NCBI GenBank assembly: GCA_947504705.1
Contig: CANNIA010000012.1
Location: forward strand, 33,471 to 97,470
Length of the DNA: 64,000 nt
Source: Paracoccaceae bacterium
GTDB taxonomy: Bacteria > Pseudomonadota > Alphaproteobacteria > Rhodobacterales > Rhodobacteraceae
Direction: 5' to 3'
Below the pieces are notes generated by a model that did not search any database, was not told the DNA's origin, and saw only the letters and a list, made by a program, of their open reading frames with translations. This document shows positions 50,252 to 60,499 of the stretch, piece after piece. Position numbers and translations under genes: made by a program. How positions within the stretch are numbered: position 1 is the first letter of the stretch; each line of letters starts with the position of its first letter.

Positions 50252-52090
50252 ATGCTTCGTTTCTTTGAAAACCTCGTCGATCCCTATCAGTCCTATGCCG
50301 TCACCGACACGCCGCCGCGCAAGCTTTGGCCGTTCCTGAAGGATTACATCCGCCCGTTCAAAAGGGTATTCTGGGCCACGGGCCTGTTCTCGGTTGGCAA
50401 TGCGGTCTTCGACACCGCGCTGATCTGGTATGTGGGCCAGGTGGTCGATTACCTTGGCACCGGCACCCCTGCCGAGGTCTGGGCCAATTACGGCACCGAA
50501 ATCCTGTTGGTCGCCGCCGCGATCCTGTTTCTGCGGCCCTTGGTGGCGGTGGCGCATGTGGCGCTTTTGCACAACACGATCCTTGTCAATTTCGGCACCA
50601 TGATGCGCTGGCGGGCGCATAGCCATGTGCTGCGCCAGCCCGTCGGCTGGTTTGAAAGCGATTTCGCGGGGCGGATTGCCAACCGGATCATGCAGACCCC
50701 TCCGGCGGCGGGCGAAGCGGTGTTTCAGGTCTTCGACGCCTCGGCCTTTGCGCTGGTCATGCTGGCTGGCGCCGGGGTTGTGCTGTTCGAGGCGGACGGG
50801 CGCCTGCTTCTGCCGCTTCTGGTCTGGTTCGTGGGCTATCTGATCCTGATGCGCTGGACCATCAGCCGGATTGTCCCGGCATCGAAAGACGCCTCTGACG
50901 CGCGGTCAGCCGTCACCGGCCGGGTGGTCGATGCCTATACCAACATCCACGCCGTCAAGCTTTCCGCGCAGTATGACCGTGAGCGCGACTATGCCAAAGA
51001 GGCAATCGAGCGCGCCCGTCAGACCATCGCCCGCGAAATGCGGATCATCACCAAGATGGACCTGACGCTGACGCTGCTGAACGTGCTGCTGATCCTTGCC
51101 GTCACCGGCTGGGCACTTTTGCTTTGGTATCAGGGCGAGGCCTCGGTCGGCATGGTCACGGTGGCGACGACGCTGGTGCTGCGGCTGTCGTCGATGACCT
51201 ACTGGATCATGTGGTCGACGACGAACCTCTTTGAAAACCTTGGCGTCGTGCAAGAGGGGATGGAGACGATCACCCATCCCGTCACCCTGACCGATGCTCT
51301 GCAAGCGCCAGTGCTGCAATTCCACGCAGGCAAGGTCGAGATTGACCACGTCAGCCACCATTACGGGCGCGGGTTCGGGGGCCTTCGCGATGTCAGCCTG
51401 ACGATCAAACCGGGCGAGAAGGTCGGCGTTGTGGGGCGGTCGGGGGCGGGTAAATCCTCGCTGGTGAAACTGATGCTGCGTTTTTACGACACCGAATCCG
51501 GGGCGATCCGGATTGATGGTCAGAACATCGCCGATGTCACACAGGAAAGCCTTCGCCGGGTGATCGGCATGGTGCAGCAGGATTCAGCCCTTTTGCACCG
51601 GTCGATCCGCGACAACATCCTGTACGCCCGCCCGGACGCGACCGAAGCCGACGTGGTCGCAGCGGCGAAAAAGGCCGACGCGCATGACTTCATCCTGACC
51701 TTGCAGGATCAAGAGGGGCGCACCGGCTATGACGCCCATGTTGGCGAACGGGGGGTGAAACTCTCGGGCGGTCAGCGGCAAAGGGTGGCGATTGCACGGG
51801 TGATCCTGAAGGACGCGCCGATCCTGATCCTGGACGAAGCGACCAGCGCTTTGGACAGCGAGGCGGAAGCCGCGATTCAGGACGCGCTGTTCCGGATCAT
51901 GGCGGGCAAGACCGTCATCGCAATTGCCCACCGTCTTTCGACGATTGCAGCCATGGACCGCATCATCGTTCTGGAGGATGGTGCAGTGGCCGAGGAAGGC
52001 TCCCATCACGACCTTTTGCGCCAGAATGGGCTTTACGCCCGCTTCTGGGCGCGGCAATCGGGGGGCTTCATCGGTCTGGAGGAAGCATGA
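50252..52090 (+). CDS. ABC exporter half-transporter 1 (membrane plus ATPase)
   Basis: 612 residues. Six-helix type I exporter membrane domain (about 30-315) followed by an ATPase: Walker A GRSGAGKSSLV, Q-loop GMVQQDSALLHRS, signature LSGGQRQRVAIAR, Walker B ILILDEATSALDSE, switch His IAHRLSTIA. The next gene overlaps by 4 bp and has the same layout, so the two probably form a heterodimer. Substrate unknown (lipid or drug exporters are common in this group). SD is weak. Confidence 0.93.
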   Translation: MLRFFENLVDPYQSYAVTDTPPRKLWPFLKDYIRPFKRVFWATGLFSVGNAVFDTALIWYVGQVVDYLGTGTPAEVWANYGTEILLVAAAILFLRPLVAVAHVALLHNTILVNFGTMMRWRAHSHVLRQPVGWFESDFAGRIANRIMQTPPAAGEAVFQVFDASAFALVMLAGAGVVLFEADGRLLLPLLVWFVGYLILMRWTISRIVPASKDASDARSAVTGRVVDAYTNIHAVKLSAQYDRERDYAKEAIERARQTIAREMRIITKMDLTLTLLNVLLILAVTGWALLLWYQGEASVGMVTVATTLVLRLSSMTYWIMWSTTNLFENLGVVQEGMETITHPVTLTDALQAPVLQFHAGKVEIDHVSHHYGRGFGGLRDVSLTIKPGEKVGVVGRSGAGKSSLVKLMLRFYDTESGAIRIDGQNIADVTQESLRRVIGMVQQDSALLHRSIRDNILYARPDATEADVVAAAKKADAHDFILTLQDQEGRTGYDAHVGERGVKLSGGQRQRVAIARVILKDAPILILDEATSALDSEAEAAIQDALFRIMAGKTVIAIAHRLSTIAAMDRIIVLEDGAVAEEGSHHDLLRQNGLYARFWARQSGGFIGLEEA

Positions 52091-53949
52091 ACCCGATCCT
52101 CGGCCCCGAAATCCCGCCGTTCGCGCAGGCGGACTCTGCGCCGCCGCCGAAGCTTGGGGCGTTTCTGCGTTGGGCGCTGAAGGGCGCTTGGCGCGGGATC
52201 ATCTGGGCCAGCTTCTGGTCGGCGCTGGCGGGCAGTCTTGAAGCGGTCTCGGCCACCATTCTTGGCCATATCGTCGATGTAGCTGCCAACGTCGGGTCTG
52301 CGGCCAAGGCCTTTGCCGACCATTGGTGGCTGATGGCGGTGTTCCTTGGCTTCTACCTTGTCGTGCGCCCGGCTGTCCTTGGCCTGAACACCGCTGCCTC
52401 ATCGGTCCGGCTGGAGCCGAACCTTTTCCCGCTGATCCTGTCGCGGCTGCATCGGTTCACCATCGGGCAGGCGGTCACCTTCTTTGACAACGACTTTGCC
52501 GGACGGATCGCCCAAAAGCAGATGCAGACCGCACGGGCCGCGACCGATGCCGTTTCAGGCACCATCGAAACGGTGGCTTTCGCGCTGTCGTCGGTCCTGG
52601 GCTCGGTTTTGCTTCTGGGCGCGATCAACGCTTGGGTCTCGGTCCTGCTGGTCCTGTGGGTGACAGCCTACATCCTCTTCATCCGGGCGTTCCTAAGCCG
52701 CATCCGCGCGGCCTCGGCCAGACGTGCCGCGTCACGGGCGATGGTGACCGGGCAGATCGTCGACACCGTGACCAACATGAAGACGGTCAAGCTTTTCGCC
52801 CATTCCGCCCATGAAGACGCCGTGGCACTAGAGGCGATGGGCAGCTACCGCGAGGCGGCGATCACCTATGGCATGCTGTCCAGCTGGTTCCGCTTTGGCC
52901 TGACGCTGCTGGCCGGGGTCCTGCCGGTGCTGCTGGTTGGTGCCACGGTTTGGCTATGGCAATCGGGCAAGGCCAGCGCGGGCGACATCACGGCAGCGGG
53001 GGCGATTTCGTTCCGCCTGTCACAGATGACCGGCTGGGTGTCCTTCAGCCTGATGTCGATCTTTGGCAATATCGGCGAGGTCGAGGATGGCATCCGCACC
53101 TTGGCCCGACCCTATACCCTGCTGGACGCGCCCAACGCCGGGGAAATGCCCCGGTCAAAGGGTGAAATCCGGATGGAGGCCGTCTCCTTCGCCTATGGCG
53201 CCCCGCGTGAGGATGGCAAGGGCGGGGTGAATGCCCTGTCGCTGACCGTGATGCCCGGTGAAAAGATCGGCGTGGTCGGGGCATCCGGCGCCGGGAAATC
53301 AACGCTGGTGTCACTGATCCTGCGGCTTTACGACCCCGAACAGGGCCGCGTGCTGATCGACGGGATCGACCTGCGGTCCGTGACGCAGGAAAGTCTGCGC
53401 CGTCAGATCGGCATGGTCACGCAAGAAACCGCCATGTTCAACCGCACCGCGCGCGAGAACATCCTTTACGGCAGCCCCGATGCCAGCGAGGCTGCCGTGA
53501 TCGCCGCCGCCAAGGCCGCCGAAGCGCATGATTTCATCCTGACCATGCGCGACCACGAAGGCCGCACCGGCTATGACGCTTTCCTAGGCGAGCGTGGGGT
53601 CAAGCTGTCCGGCGGCCAGCGCCAGCGCATCGCCCTGGCCCGCGCCTTCCTGAAAGACGCGCCAATTCTGGTGCTGGACGAAGCGACAAGCGCCCTTGAT
53701 TCCGAAGTTGAAGCGTCAATTCAGACCGCGCTGAACCGGGTGATGGAGGGTAAGACCGTGCTGGCCATCGCGCACCGCCTTTCGACCATTGCCGCCATGG
53801 ACCGAATCATCGTGATGGATCAGGGCCGCATCGTCGAAGACGGCAGCCATGCCCAACTGCTGGTAAAAGGCGGCCTTTACGCCCGCTATTGGAACCGGCA
53901 ATCGGGTGGCTTCATCGGCACCGACGAAGAAATGGACGCGGCAGAGTGA
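52087..53949 (+). CDS. ABC exporter half-transporter 2 (membrane plus ATPase)
   Basis: 620 residues, same layout as half 1: membrane domain (about 35-330), Walker A GASGAGKSTLVSLIL, Q-loop GMVTQETAMFNRTA, signature LSGGQRQRIALAR, Walker B ILVLDEATSALDSE, IAHRLSTIAAMDRIIV. In many heterodimers one ATPase site is degenerate, but here both look intact. A Pro/charged N-terminus (GPEIPPFAQADSAPPPK) differs from half 1. Overlaps half 1 (ATGA) and the downstream methyltransferase gene (GTGA). Confidence 0.93.
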   Translation: MNPILGPEIPPFAQADSAPPPKLGAFLRWALKGAWRGIIWASFWSALAGSLEAVSATILGHIVDVAANVGSAAKAFADHWWLMAVFLGFYLVVRPAVLGLNTAASSVRLEPNLFPLILSRLHRFTIGQAVTFFDNDFAGRIAQKQMQTARAATDAVSGTIETVAFALSSVLGSVLLLGAINAWVSVLLVLWVTAYILFIRAFLSRIRAASARRAASRAMVTGQIVDTVTNMKTVKLFAHSAHEDAVALEAMGSYREAAITYGMLSSWFRFGLTLLAGVLPVLLVGATVWLWQSGKASAGDITAAGAISFRLSQMTGWVSFSLMSIFGNIGEVEDGIRTLARPYTLLDAPNAGEMPRSKGEIRMEAVSFAYGAPREDGKGGVNALSLTVMPGEKIGVVGASGAGKSTLVSLILRLYDPEQGRVLIDGIDLRSVTQESLRRQIGMVTQETAMFNRTARENILYGSPDASEAAVIAAAKAAEAHDFILTMRDHEGRTGYDAFLGERGVKLSGGQRQRIALARAFLKDAPILVLDEATSALDSEVEASIQTALNRVMEGKTVLAIAHRLSTIAAMDRIIVMDQGRIVEDGSHAQLLVKGGLYARYWNRQSGGFIGTDEEMDAAE

Positions 53950-55172
53950 GTTACAGGATCGACCGGCTTGGCCATCTGGGCGACGGGGTGGCGCAAGGCC
54001 CCGACGGCCCCATTTTCGCGACCGGAGTCCTGCCGGGCGAGGACGTCGACGGCACCCTGACCGGCGACCGGCTGAGCGATATCCGCATCGTCACCCCCTC
54101 GACCGACCGGGTGAAACCGCCATGCCGCCATGCCCGCAGCTGTGGCGGTTGCCAGCTTCAACACGCTGCCGACCCCTTCGTTGCCCGCTGGAAGGCTGAG
54201 GTCGTCCGCACCGCCCTTGCCGGTCAAGGCCTGACCGCCCCCTTCCGACCCATGGCGATTTCGCAACCCAACAGCCGCCGCCGCGCCACCTTGTCGGCCC
54301 GCCGCACCAAGGGCGGGGCTCTCTTGGGCTTTCACGCCAAAGGTTCCGACACGATTACCCCGATCCCCGATTGCCAACTCCTCCACCCCGCGCTGATCGC
54401 CGCCTTTCCGGGGCTGGAGGCGCTGGTGGCCCTTGGCGGATCGCGTACGGTGGAACTCCAACTGATGGTCACCGTCACCCGGGGCGGGGTGGATGTCGTC
54501 GTCACGGGCGGCAAGCCCCTTGACGGTAACTTCCGGCTAGAGCTGTCGCGGATCGTCGAGGCCCACACCTTCTCGCGCCTCACTTGGGACGGCGAGACGG
54601 TGGCCCTGCGCGACCGTCCCGCCCAGACCATTGGCCGGGCGACGGTGGTTCCCCCAGCGGGTGCCTTCCTGCAAGCCACAGCCGAAGGCGAAGCCGCCCT
54701 GCTGGCCGGGGTGCGCGAAGCGCTTGGCCCCCAGCGCCGTGTGGTAGACCTGTTTGCTGGCGTCGGCACCTTTGCCCTGCCGCTTGCCGAAACCATGGAG
54801 GTTCACGCCGTCGAAGGCGACCGCGAGATGATCGCGGCCCTCGACCTTGCTGCCCGCCACACCCAGCACCTGCACCGCCTTTCCACCGAGACGCGCGACC
54901 TGTTCCGTCGCCCTCTCGAACCCGACGACCTGAAGGGCTTTACCGCCGCTGTCATCGACCCGCCCCGCGCCGGGGCCGAGGCGCAAAGCGCGTGTCTTGC
55001 GCGGTCTGCCGTGTCGGTCATTGCCGCCGTGTCCTGCAACCCCGTGACCTTTGCCCGCGACGCCAAGGTCTTGACCGGCGCGGGCTACGGTCTGCATTGG
55101 GTTCAGGTCGTCGACCAGTTCCGCTGGTCCACCCATGTCGAGCTGGTCGCCCGCTTCAGCCGGTCGGGCTGA
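53946..55172 (+). CDS. Class I SAM-dependent RNA (uracil-5) methyltransferase, RlmD/TrmA type
   Basis: 408 residues, GTG start overlapping the ABC stop. The [4Fe-4S] cluster Cys set CRHARSCGGCQLQH plus PIPDCQLL (C-x5-C-x2-C ... C) occurs near 63-75 and 146. SAM site VVDLFAGVGTFALPLAE and catalytic Cys/Glu region VIDPPRAGAEAQ ... VSCNPVTFARD follow. The family methylates U in rRNA (RlmC/D) or tRNA (TrmA). The TRAM domain is only partial at the N-terminus. Which uridine cannot be told. Confidence 0.88.
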   Translation: MSYRIDRLGHLGDGVAQGPDGPIFATGVLPGEDVDGTLTGDRLSDIRIVTPSTDRVKPPCRHARSCGGCQLQHAADPFVARWKAEVVRTALAGQGLTAPFRPMAISQPNSRRRATLSARRTKGGALLGFHAKGSDTITPIPDCQLLHPALIAAFPGLEALVALGGSRTVELQLMVTVTRGGVDVVVTGGKPLDGNFRLELSRIVEAHTFSRLTWDGETVALRDRPAQTIGRATVVPPAGAFLQATAEGEAALLAGVREALGPQRRVVDLFAGVGTFALPLAETMEVHAVEGDREMIAALDLAARHTQHLHRLSTETRDLFRRPLEPDDLKGFTAAVIDPPRAGAEAQSACLARSAVSVIAAVSCNPVTFARDAKVLTGAGYGLHWVQVVDQFRWSTHVELVARFSRSG

Positions 55173-55259
55173 CGTTTCCGTGAGTTTCTACGGCGACCCA
55201 AGGCTAGGAACGCCGGGGCTTTTCGGCTAATGATCAGAAAAAGAACCTTCGAGGCAGGC

Positions 55260-55754
55260 ATGCGTTTTCTTCGTCACCTAGCGATCATCGCTTTGGCACT
55301 GGGCCTTTCGGCCTGCGCCCACAACAAGTTCCGCTCGTACAACGGGCCGGAAGTGACCTTGATCCAGGTCGATAAGTCCGAGCGGAAGATGTATCTCTTC
55401 CACAACCATGATCTCTTGAAGACCTACGACATAGCCCTTGGCTTTGCGCCGGTCGGTCACAAGGAATTTGAAGGCGACGGCAAGACGCCCGAGGGGGTCT
55501 ATTACATCAGTCACAGGAACCCGGAGTCGACCTATCACCTGTCGTTGCGGATTTCCTATCCCAATGATGCTGACCGCGCCCATGCCAAGGCGGAAGGAAA
55601 GCCGCCCGGCGGGGATATCTTCATCCATGGCGGGCCGGTGAAACCCACCACACGGCGCGACTGGACCTGGGGCTGCATCTCGGTGACCGACCGCGAGATC
55701 GAGCAGATCTACGCGATGGTCAAACCCGGGACACCGATCAACATCCTGCCTTAA
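55260..55754 (+). CDS. L,D-transpeptidase (YkuD) lipoprotein
   Basis: 164 residues. Lipobox LGLSAC (Cys19) after MRFLRHLAIIALALG. YkuD catalytic motif FIHGGPVKPTTRRDWTWGCI with the catalytic Cys in WGCISV. It would make 3-3 crosslinks or attach proteins to peptidoglycan in the periplasm. Start 55260 (GAGGCAGGC upstream) preferred; an upstream ATG at 55230 lies in frame. Convergent with the CAP gene 20 bp downstream. Confidence 0.88.
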   Translation: MRFLRHLAIIALALGLSACAHNKFRSYNGPEVTLIQVDKSERKMYLFHNHDLLKTYDIALGFAPVGHKEFEGDGKTPEGVYYISHRNPESTYHLSLRISYPNDADRAHAKAEGKPPGGDIFIHGGPVKPTTRRDWTWGCISVTDREIEQIYAMVKPGTPINILP

Positions 55755-55774
55755 ACGGGCAGCAAACCGAGGCC

Positions 55775-56290
55775 TCAGGTCCCGGTCACCATCGTCCACC
55801 AGATCTTGCCGGGCTCTTCCTGGAACCAGGCAAAGCCCATGCGCAGCGCCAGCGGATCCATGATCACGGCGCGCGTATCGGCCTGACCCATCCAGCTGGA
55901 CAGGGTCTCAAGCTCGGTCTCGTAGGTTTCCGAGATCAGTTCCCCCAGAAGCCGCCCGGTATATCCTGCCCGTTGCACCCGGACCAAAGGCGAAGACCCG
56001 TCCGAACCAAAATGCCAGGGCCGGTTCTGCACCGACATGTCATGCGAATGGGTGGCAGCGGCAGCGGTCAGCTGGGAATCAAGGCTTAGCATCGGCAGCG
56101 CTTTGGCCTGGCGCAGCGTGTTGACTGCGTCAAGGAGGCGATAGGTGATGTCCTGCTCATCGCCCGGACGGATCGGATAGACCTTCGGCAAGGGCCGGCC
56201 ATCCGCTCCGACAGTCGGCGCGGCGGACATGCAGCCCGAAAGCGCGAGGCTCAGCCCAAGGCCATTCAGAAGAAACAGGCGTCTATCCAT
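55775..56290 (-). CDS. CAP-domain (SCP/PR-1-like) lipoprotein
   Basis: 171 residues. Signal MDRRLFLLNGLGLSLALSGC with a lipobox LSGC (Cys20). CAP features: LLDAVNTLRQAKALPML SLDSQL (helix 1), THSHDMSVQNRPWHFG (metal His pair), GELISETYET and FAWFQEEPGKIWWTMV. CAP proteins are extracytoplasmic with varied, mostly unclear functions. It sits between two L,D-transpeptidases, pointing to the cell envelope. ATG at 56290; GTG at 56299 possible. Confidence 0.85.
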   Translation of the reverse strand: MDRRLFLLNGLGLSLALSGCMSAAPTVGADGRPLPKVYPIRPGDEQDITYRLLDAVNTLRQAKALPMLSLDSQLTAAAATHSHDMSVQNRPWHFGSDGSSPLVRVQRAGYTGRLLGELISETYETELETLSSWMGQADTRAVIMDPLALRMGFAWFQEEPGKIWWTMVTGT

Positions 56291-56472
56291 TCGGTCCACC
56301 GATTCATGATCCAGATTGGCCGCAGATCGCGGCGTTCCGCCCCCTAATAGCGAAAGCGCGCGGCATGTTCAAACGGGCTTCTGCCGATCGGCGAAAGCGC
56401 ACGGGGGTTTGAATTGCAGCGGTCGGGCAACTGGGCTATAGCCCCGCCAAAGCGATGACCTTGGAGTTAACG

Positions 56473-57066
56473 ATGGCGAACGACGTGATCAGCCGACGCG
56501 GTATTCTGGGCGCAGCCGTCGGCGTTGCCGGCTTGGCGGCCCTTCCTGCCTTGGCCCAAGATGCCACGACCGAGTTTCAGCCCGCTGTTTCGGATGCGAC
56601 CCGCCACAACATCTCCAGCTTCCGGATGCTGCAGTGGCAGGACTATTTCGAAAACACCCGCAAGGGCGCGGTCCTTGTCGACATCACCTCGCGCGCGCTG
56701 CACTACTGGTCCGAGGATCAGTCGATCTACCGGCTCTATCCGACCTCGGTGCCGATTTCAGACGAACTGACCCGCCGCGGCAAGACCGAAGTGGTCGACA
56801 AGGTGGTCAACCCGCCATGGACCCCGACCGCCGCGATGAAAGAGCGTTATCCCGACTGGCCCGACCACATCGAGGGCGGCGACAAGGCCAACCCGCTGGG
56901 CACCCGGGCGATGTATCTGTCGTGGCAATATTACCGGATCCACGGCACCCACGACACCCGCAAGATCGGCCGTCGGTCGTCGAACGGCTGCATCGGGCTG
57001 TACAACGAGCATATCCAAGACCTGTACGATATGTGCACGATTGGCACTCAGGTGCTGCTGATCTAA
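56473..57066 (+). CDS. L,D-transpeptidase (YkuD, YbiS/ErfK type)
   Basis: 197 residues. Export signal NDVISRRGILGAAVGVAGLA (twin-Arg-like RR) with cleavage near ALAQD. Catalytic motif HGTHDTRKIGRRSSNGCIGL with the SxGC Cys. Compared with the 55260 gene it has no lipobox and a longer N-terminal part (NTRKGAVLVDITSRALHYW). Start 56473 follows TTGGAG. Ends before a strong bidirectional terminator. Confidence 0.9.
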   Translation: MANDVISRRGILGAAVGVAGLAALPALAQDATTEFQPAVSDATRHNISSFRMLQWQDYFENTRKGAVLVDITSRALHYWSEDQSIYRLYPTSVPISDELTRRGKTEVVDKVVNPPWTPTAAMKERYPDWPDHIEGGDKANPLGTRAMYLSWQYYRIHGTHDTRKIGRRSSNGCIGLYNEHIQDLYDMCTIGTQVLLI

Positions 57067-57097
57067 CGCTGCGCACCAGCCAGATTGATGGACAACG

Positions 57098-57136
57098 ACC
57101 AAAGGCGAGAGTCCCCTCTCGCCTTTGGTTCATTTA
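57098..57136. terminator. Bidirectional terminator between ldt and clpB
   Basis: Perfect 14-bp stem (ACCAAAGGCGAGAG 57098-57111; CTCTCGCCTTTGGT 57116-57129), 4-nt loop, then TTCATTT. Sits between the two convergent stops. Confidence 0.85.
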
Positions 57137-57151
57137 TGGGTGTCTGCAGGA

Positions 57152-59767
57152 TCAATGCACCACGGCCTCGGCCGGTCGCTCGCGGCGGCTTTGAACCACG
57201 CGGTCGCCGATGATCAATCCCTCCGGCCCTGCCGTGACATGCAGGGTCGTCCCATCCAGCACTTCACCCGCCAGCAGCATCTCGGACAGGGGGTCCTGCA
57301 ACTGGCGCTGGATCACCCGCTTCAAAGGACGCGCACCGAACACCGGGTCGTAGCCTTCATCGGCCAGCCATGCCTTGGCGGCGGCGTTCAGGTCCAGAGT
57401 GATCTTGCGCAGGGCAAGCCGGGCCTCCAGCCGCTTCAGTTGAATCTCGACGATGCCCGACATATCCGCCCGGTTCAGCCGGTCAAAGATGATCTGCTCG
57501 TCCAGACGGTTCAGGAACTCGGGGCGGAAATGCTGCCGCACCGCTTCCATCACCTCGGCCTTGGCCTTCCCGGCATCCGCACCCTCCGGCAATTCGGACA
57601 AGGCCCGCGCCCCAAGGTTCGAGGTCAGGATGATCAGCGTCTGCTTGAAGTCCACCGTCCGGCCCTGACCATCGGTCAACCGGCCATCATCCAGCACTTG
57701 CAGTAGCACGTTGAACACATCCGGATGCGCCTTTTCGACCTCGTCGAACAGCACCACCTGATAGGGCCGCCGTCGCACCGCCTCGGTCAGCACCCCGCCT
57801 TCGTCATAGCCGACATAGCCGGGCGGCGCGCCGATCAGGCGGGAAACCGAGTGCTTCTCCATGAACTCCGACATATCGACGCGGACCATCGCCGAGTCGT
57901 CGTCAAAAAGGTAAGCGGCCAGGGCCTTGGTTAGTTCCGTCTTGCCCACACCGGTCGGCCCAAGGAATAGAAAGCTGCCAAGCGGCCGGTTTTCATCCGA
58001 CAGACCGGCGCGAGACCGCCGAACCGCACGGCTTACGGCTTCCACCGCCGCCCGCTGGCCAACCACGCGTTTGCCAAGCTCCTCTTCCATCTTCAGAAGC
58101 TTTTCCTTCTCGCCTTCCAGCATCTTCGTCGTCGGAATCCCGGTCCAACGCTCGACAACCTCGGCGATCTGCTCGGGGCGCACTGCTTCGGCGACCAAGG
58201 CCTCGCCTTCGCGGCCCTCAGCCTCACCCAGCTTTTTCTCCAGCTCGGGAATGCGCCCGTATTGCAGCTCTCCGGCCTTGGCAAAGTTGCCTTCGCGCTT
58301 GGCCCCTTCCAACTCGGCCCGGGCCACGTCCAGCTCTTCCTTCAGCCCGCGCGCGGCGTCCAGGCTGGCGCGTTCCGCCTGCCATTTCGCCGTCAAGCCT
58401 GCGGATTTCTGCTGCAGGTCGGCCAGTTCCTTCTCCAGCTTCTCCAGCCGGTCCTTCGAGGCCGCGTCGTCTTCCTTCTTCAACGCCTCGGATTCGATCT
58501 GGAACTGCAGGATCTGCCGGTCCAGCGCGTCCAGTTCTTCAGGCTTGCTATCCACCTCCATCCGCAACCGGCTGGCGGCTTCGTCCATCAGGTCGATCGC
58601 CTTGTCCGGCAGGAAGCGGTCGGTGATATAGCGATGCGACAGGGTCGCCGCCGCCACCAAAGCCGAGTCGGTGATCCGCACCCCGTGATGAAGTTCGTAC
58701 TTCTCCTTGATCCCGCGCAGGATCGAAATTGTATCCTCGACCGTCGGCTCAGACACAAAGACCGGCTGGAAGCGACGCGCCAAAGCCGCGTCCTTTTCCA
58801 CATGCTTGCGGTATTCATCCAGCGTGGTCGCGCCGATGCAGTGCAACTCGCCCCGCGCCAAGGCCGGCTTGATCAGGTTCGCAGCATCCATCGCCCCTTC
58901 GGATTTGCCCGCGCCAACCAGCGTGTGCATCTCGTCGATGAAAAGGATCACCTCACCAGCGGCAGATTCGATTTCCTTGAGGATCGCCTTCAGCCGCTCC
59001 TCGAACTCACCCCGATACTTCGCCCCAGCGATCAAGGATCCCATGTCCAAAGCCATCAGCCGCTTGTTGCGAAGGCTTTCGGGCACGTCGCCATTCACGA
59101 TCCGCAGGGCAAGGCCCTCGGCAATCGCCGTCTTGCCCACACCGGGTTCGCCAATCAGCACCGGGTTGTTCTTGGTCCGCCGCGACAGCACCTGCATCGC
59201 GCGGCGGATTTCCTCGTCCCGGCCGATGATCGGGTCGATCTTGCCGTCCCGCGCGGCCTGAGTCAGGTCGCGCGCGTATTTGTTCAGCGCCTCCATCGTG
59301 TCTTCCGATGAAGCCGAATCCGCCGTCCGCCCCTTGCGGACCTCATTGATCGCGCCGTTCAAGCCCTGGGCCGTCACCGCCCCCGCCGTGAGCGCATCCT
59401 TGGCCCGCGTGTTGACCAGCGCCATCGCGGTCAGCAGGCGTTCGACCGGAACAAAGCTGTCGCCAGCCTTCTTGGCCACGGTTTCCGCCTCGTCCAGCAC
59501 CCGGACAAGCGAAGGGTCGATATAGGTTTGCGCATCGCCGCCCGTGACCTTGGGCAGCTTGGCAATTGACGCGTTGATTGCCACATTGACCTGTTCTGGC
59601 GAGCCGCCCGCCTTGCGGATCAGGTTCGCGGCCAGACCCTGGTCATCATCCATCAACGCCTTCAAAAGGTGATCGGGCAGCACACGCTGGTGGCTTTCCC
59701 GCATCGCGATGGTCTGTGCGGCCTGAAGAAAACCGCGCGACCGTTCCGTGAATTTCTCCAAATTCAT
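57152..59767 (-). CDS. clpB: ATP-dependent chaperone ClpB
   Basis: 871 residues. N-terminal Clp repeats, then two AAA+ modules: first Walker [16 protein letters not shown] (about 205), second [15 protein letters not shown] (about 605). Between them is the ClpB middle coiled-coil (about 410-525; [14 protein letters not shown]), which distinguishes it from ClpA/ClpC. It dissolves protein aggregates with DnaK. SD AAAGGAGAATACCG is perfect for the ATG at 59767. I did not find a convincing sigma-32 promoter by eye. Confidence 0.97.
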   Translation of the reverse strand: MNLEKFTERSRGFLQAAQTIAMRESHQRVLPDHLLKALMDDDQGLAANLIRKAGGSPEQVNVAINASIAKLPKVTGGDAQTYIDPSLVRVLDEAETVAKKAGDSFVPVERLLTAMALVNTRAKDALTAGAVTAQGLNGAINEVRKGRTADSASSEDTMEALNKYARDLTQAARDGKIDPIIGRDEEIRRAMQVLSRRTKNNPVLIGEPGVGKTAIAEGLALRIVNGDVPESLRNKRLMALDMGSLIAGAKYRGEFEERLKAILKEIESAAGEVILFIDEMHTLVGAGKSEGAMDAANLIKPALARGELHCIGATTLDEYRKHVEKDAALARRFQPVFVSEPTVEDTISILRGIKEKYELHHGVRITDSALVAAATLSHRYITDRFLPDKAIDLMDEAASRLRMEVDSKPEELDALDRQILQFQIESEALKKEDDAASKDRLEKLEKELADLQQKSAGLTAKWQAERASLDAARGLKEELDVARAELEGAKREGNFAKAGELQYGRIPELEKKLGEAEGREGEALVAEAVRPEQIAEVVERWTGIPTTKMLEGEKEKLLKMEEELGKRVVGQRAAVEAVSRAVRRSRAGLSDENRPLGSFLFLGPTGVGKTELTKALAAYLFDDDSAMVRVDMSEFMEKHSVSRLIGAPPGYVGYDEGGVLTEAVRRRPYQVVLFDEVEKAHPDVFNVLLQVLDDGRLTDGQGRTVDFKQTLIILTSNLGARALSELPEGADAGKAKAEVMEAVRQHFRPEFLNRLDEQIIFDRLNRADMSGIVEIQLKRLEARLALRKITLDLNAAAKAWLADEGYDPVFGARPLKRVIQRQLQDPLSEMLLAGEVLDGTTLHVTAGPEGLIIGDRVVQSRRERPAEAVVH

Positions 59768-60055
59768 CGGTATTCTCCTTTGCTAAAGCACCCCGAAAGC
59801 GCCGCCCAGATTTCCGGCACGAACGCAAAGGGCCTTGACCAAAATCTGGGAAGCCGCCCGCAGCTTTGCAATCCCCCCGCCTGCAATTTTGCTCCTCGGC
59901 GAAAGCCCGCCACCCCGCCGGTCTAGGCGTTCTTCCGCCGACCGCAGGGCCGCTTTTGGGCGGGTTATCCCGTTGCCTTTTCGGCGCGTTCAACCAAGGC
60001 TTGCGCTCGCGCCCCACAGGTCCGCATGCTTTCCCCTGAACCCGAAAGGCACCTG

Positions 60056-60493
60056 ATGAGTGACGCGAAACTTCCCCTTCTCCACAAGGCCCCGGTCGAG
60101 GAACTGCGGGTCCATGTGGCACGCTCGGGGATGGCCATTGGCGACACCGCGCGGATCGAGCGTCTGGCCGATGGTCGGGTCGGTATCTTTGCCAGAATCC
60201 GGCAACCGATCCTTGGCCTGGTCCCCCGCTGGCGCGAGGGGCTGATCGGCCATCTTGGCCCCTTGGCGGAAGAGGTTGTCAGCCCCTCGCTTGACCACGG
60301 CGATGCCCTTCGGGTGCGGATCGTGGCATTGGTGCCGGAATACCTAGCCAATGGCTATCCGCCCGAAGTGCATGTCTCGGTCTGGGGCGACCCAAGGCAC
60401 CTGTCGCCGATGATCGCTGCACTTGTCCCAAATTCCGGGCTTGAGCTGCCGCCGCGCCCCCAAGGTCGGCTTTCGCGGCTTGAAATGATCTGA
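60056..60493 (+). CDS. Conserved hypothetical protein
   Basis: 145 residues from MSDAKLPLLHKAPVEELRVH (GAAAGGC upstream). No signal peptide or membrane segment. A beta-rich centre (GDTARIERLADGRVGIFARI) and ALRVRIVALVPEYLANGYPPE, then a C-terminal PRPQGRLSRL end. The general shape is like a small beta-barrel/SH3 domain, but I cannot place it in a family. Divergent from clpB, convergent with cutC. Confidence 0.6.
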   Translation: MSDAKLPLLHKAPVEELRVHVARSGMAIGDTARIERLADGRVGIFARIRQPILGLVPRWREGLIGHLGPLAEEVVSPSLDHGDALRVRIVALVPEYLANGYPPEVHVSVWGDPRHLSPMIAALVPNSGLELPPRPQGRLSRLEMI

Positions 60494-60499
60494 TCGCCG

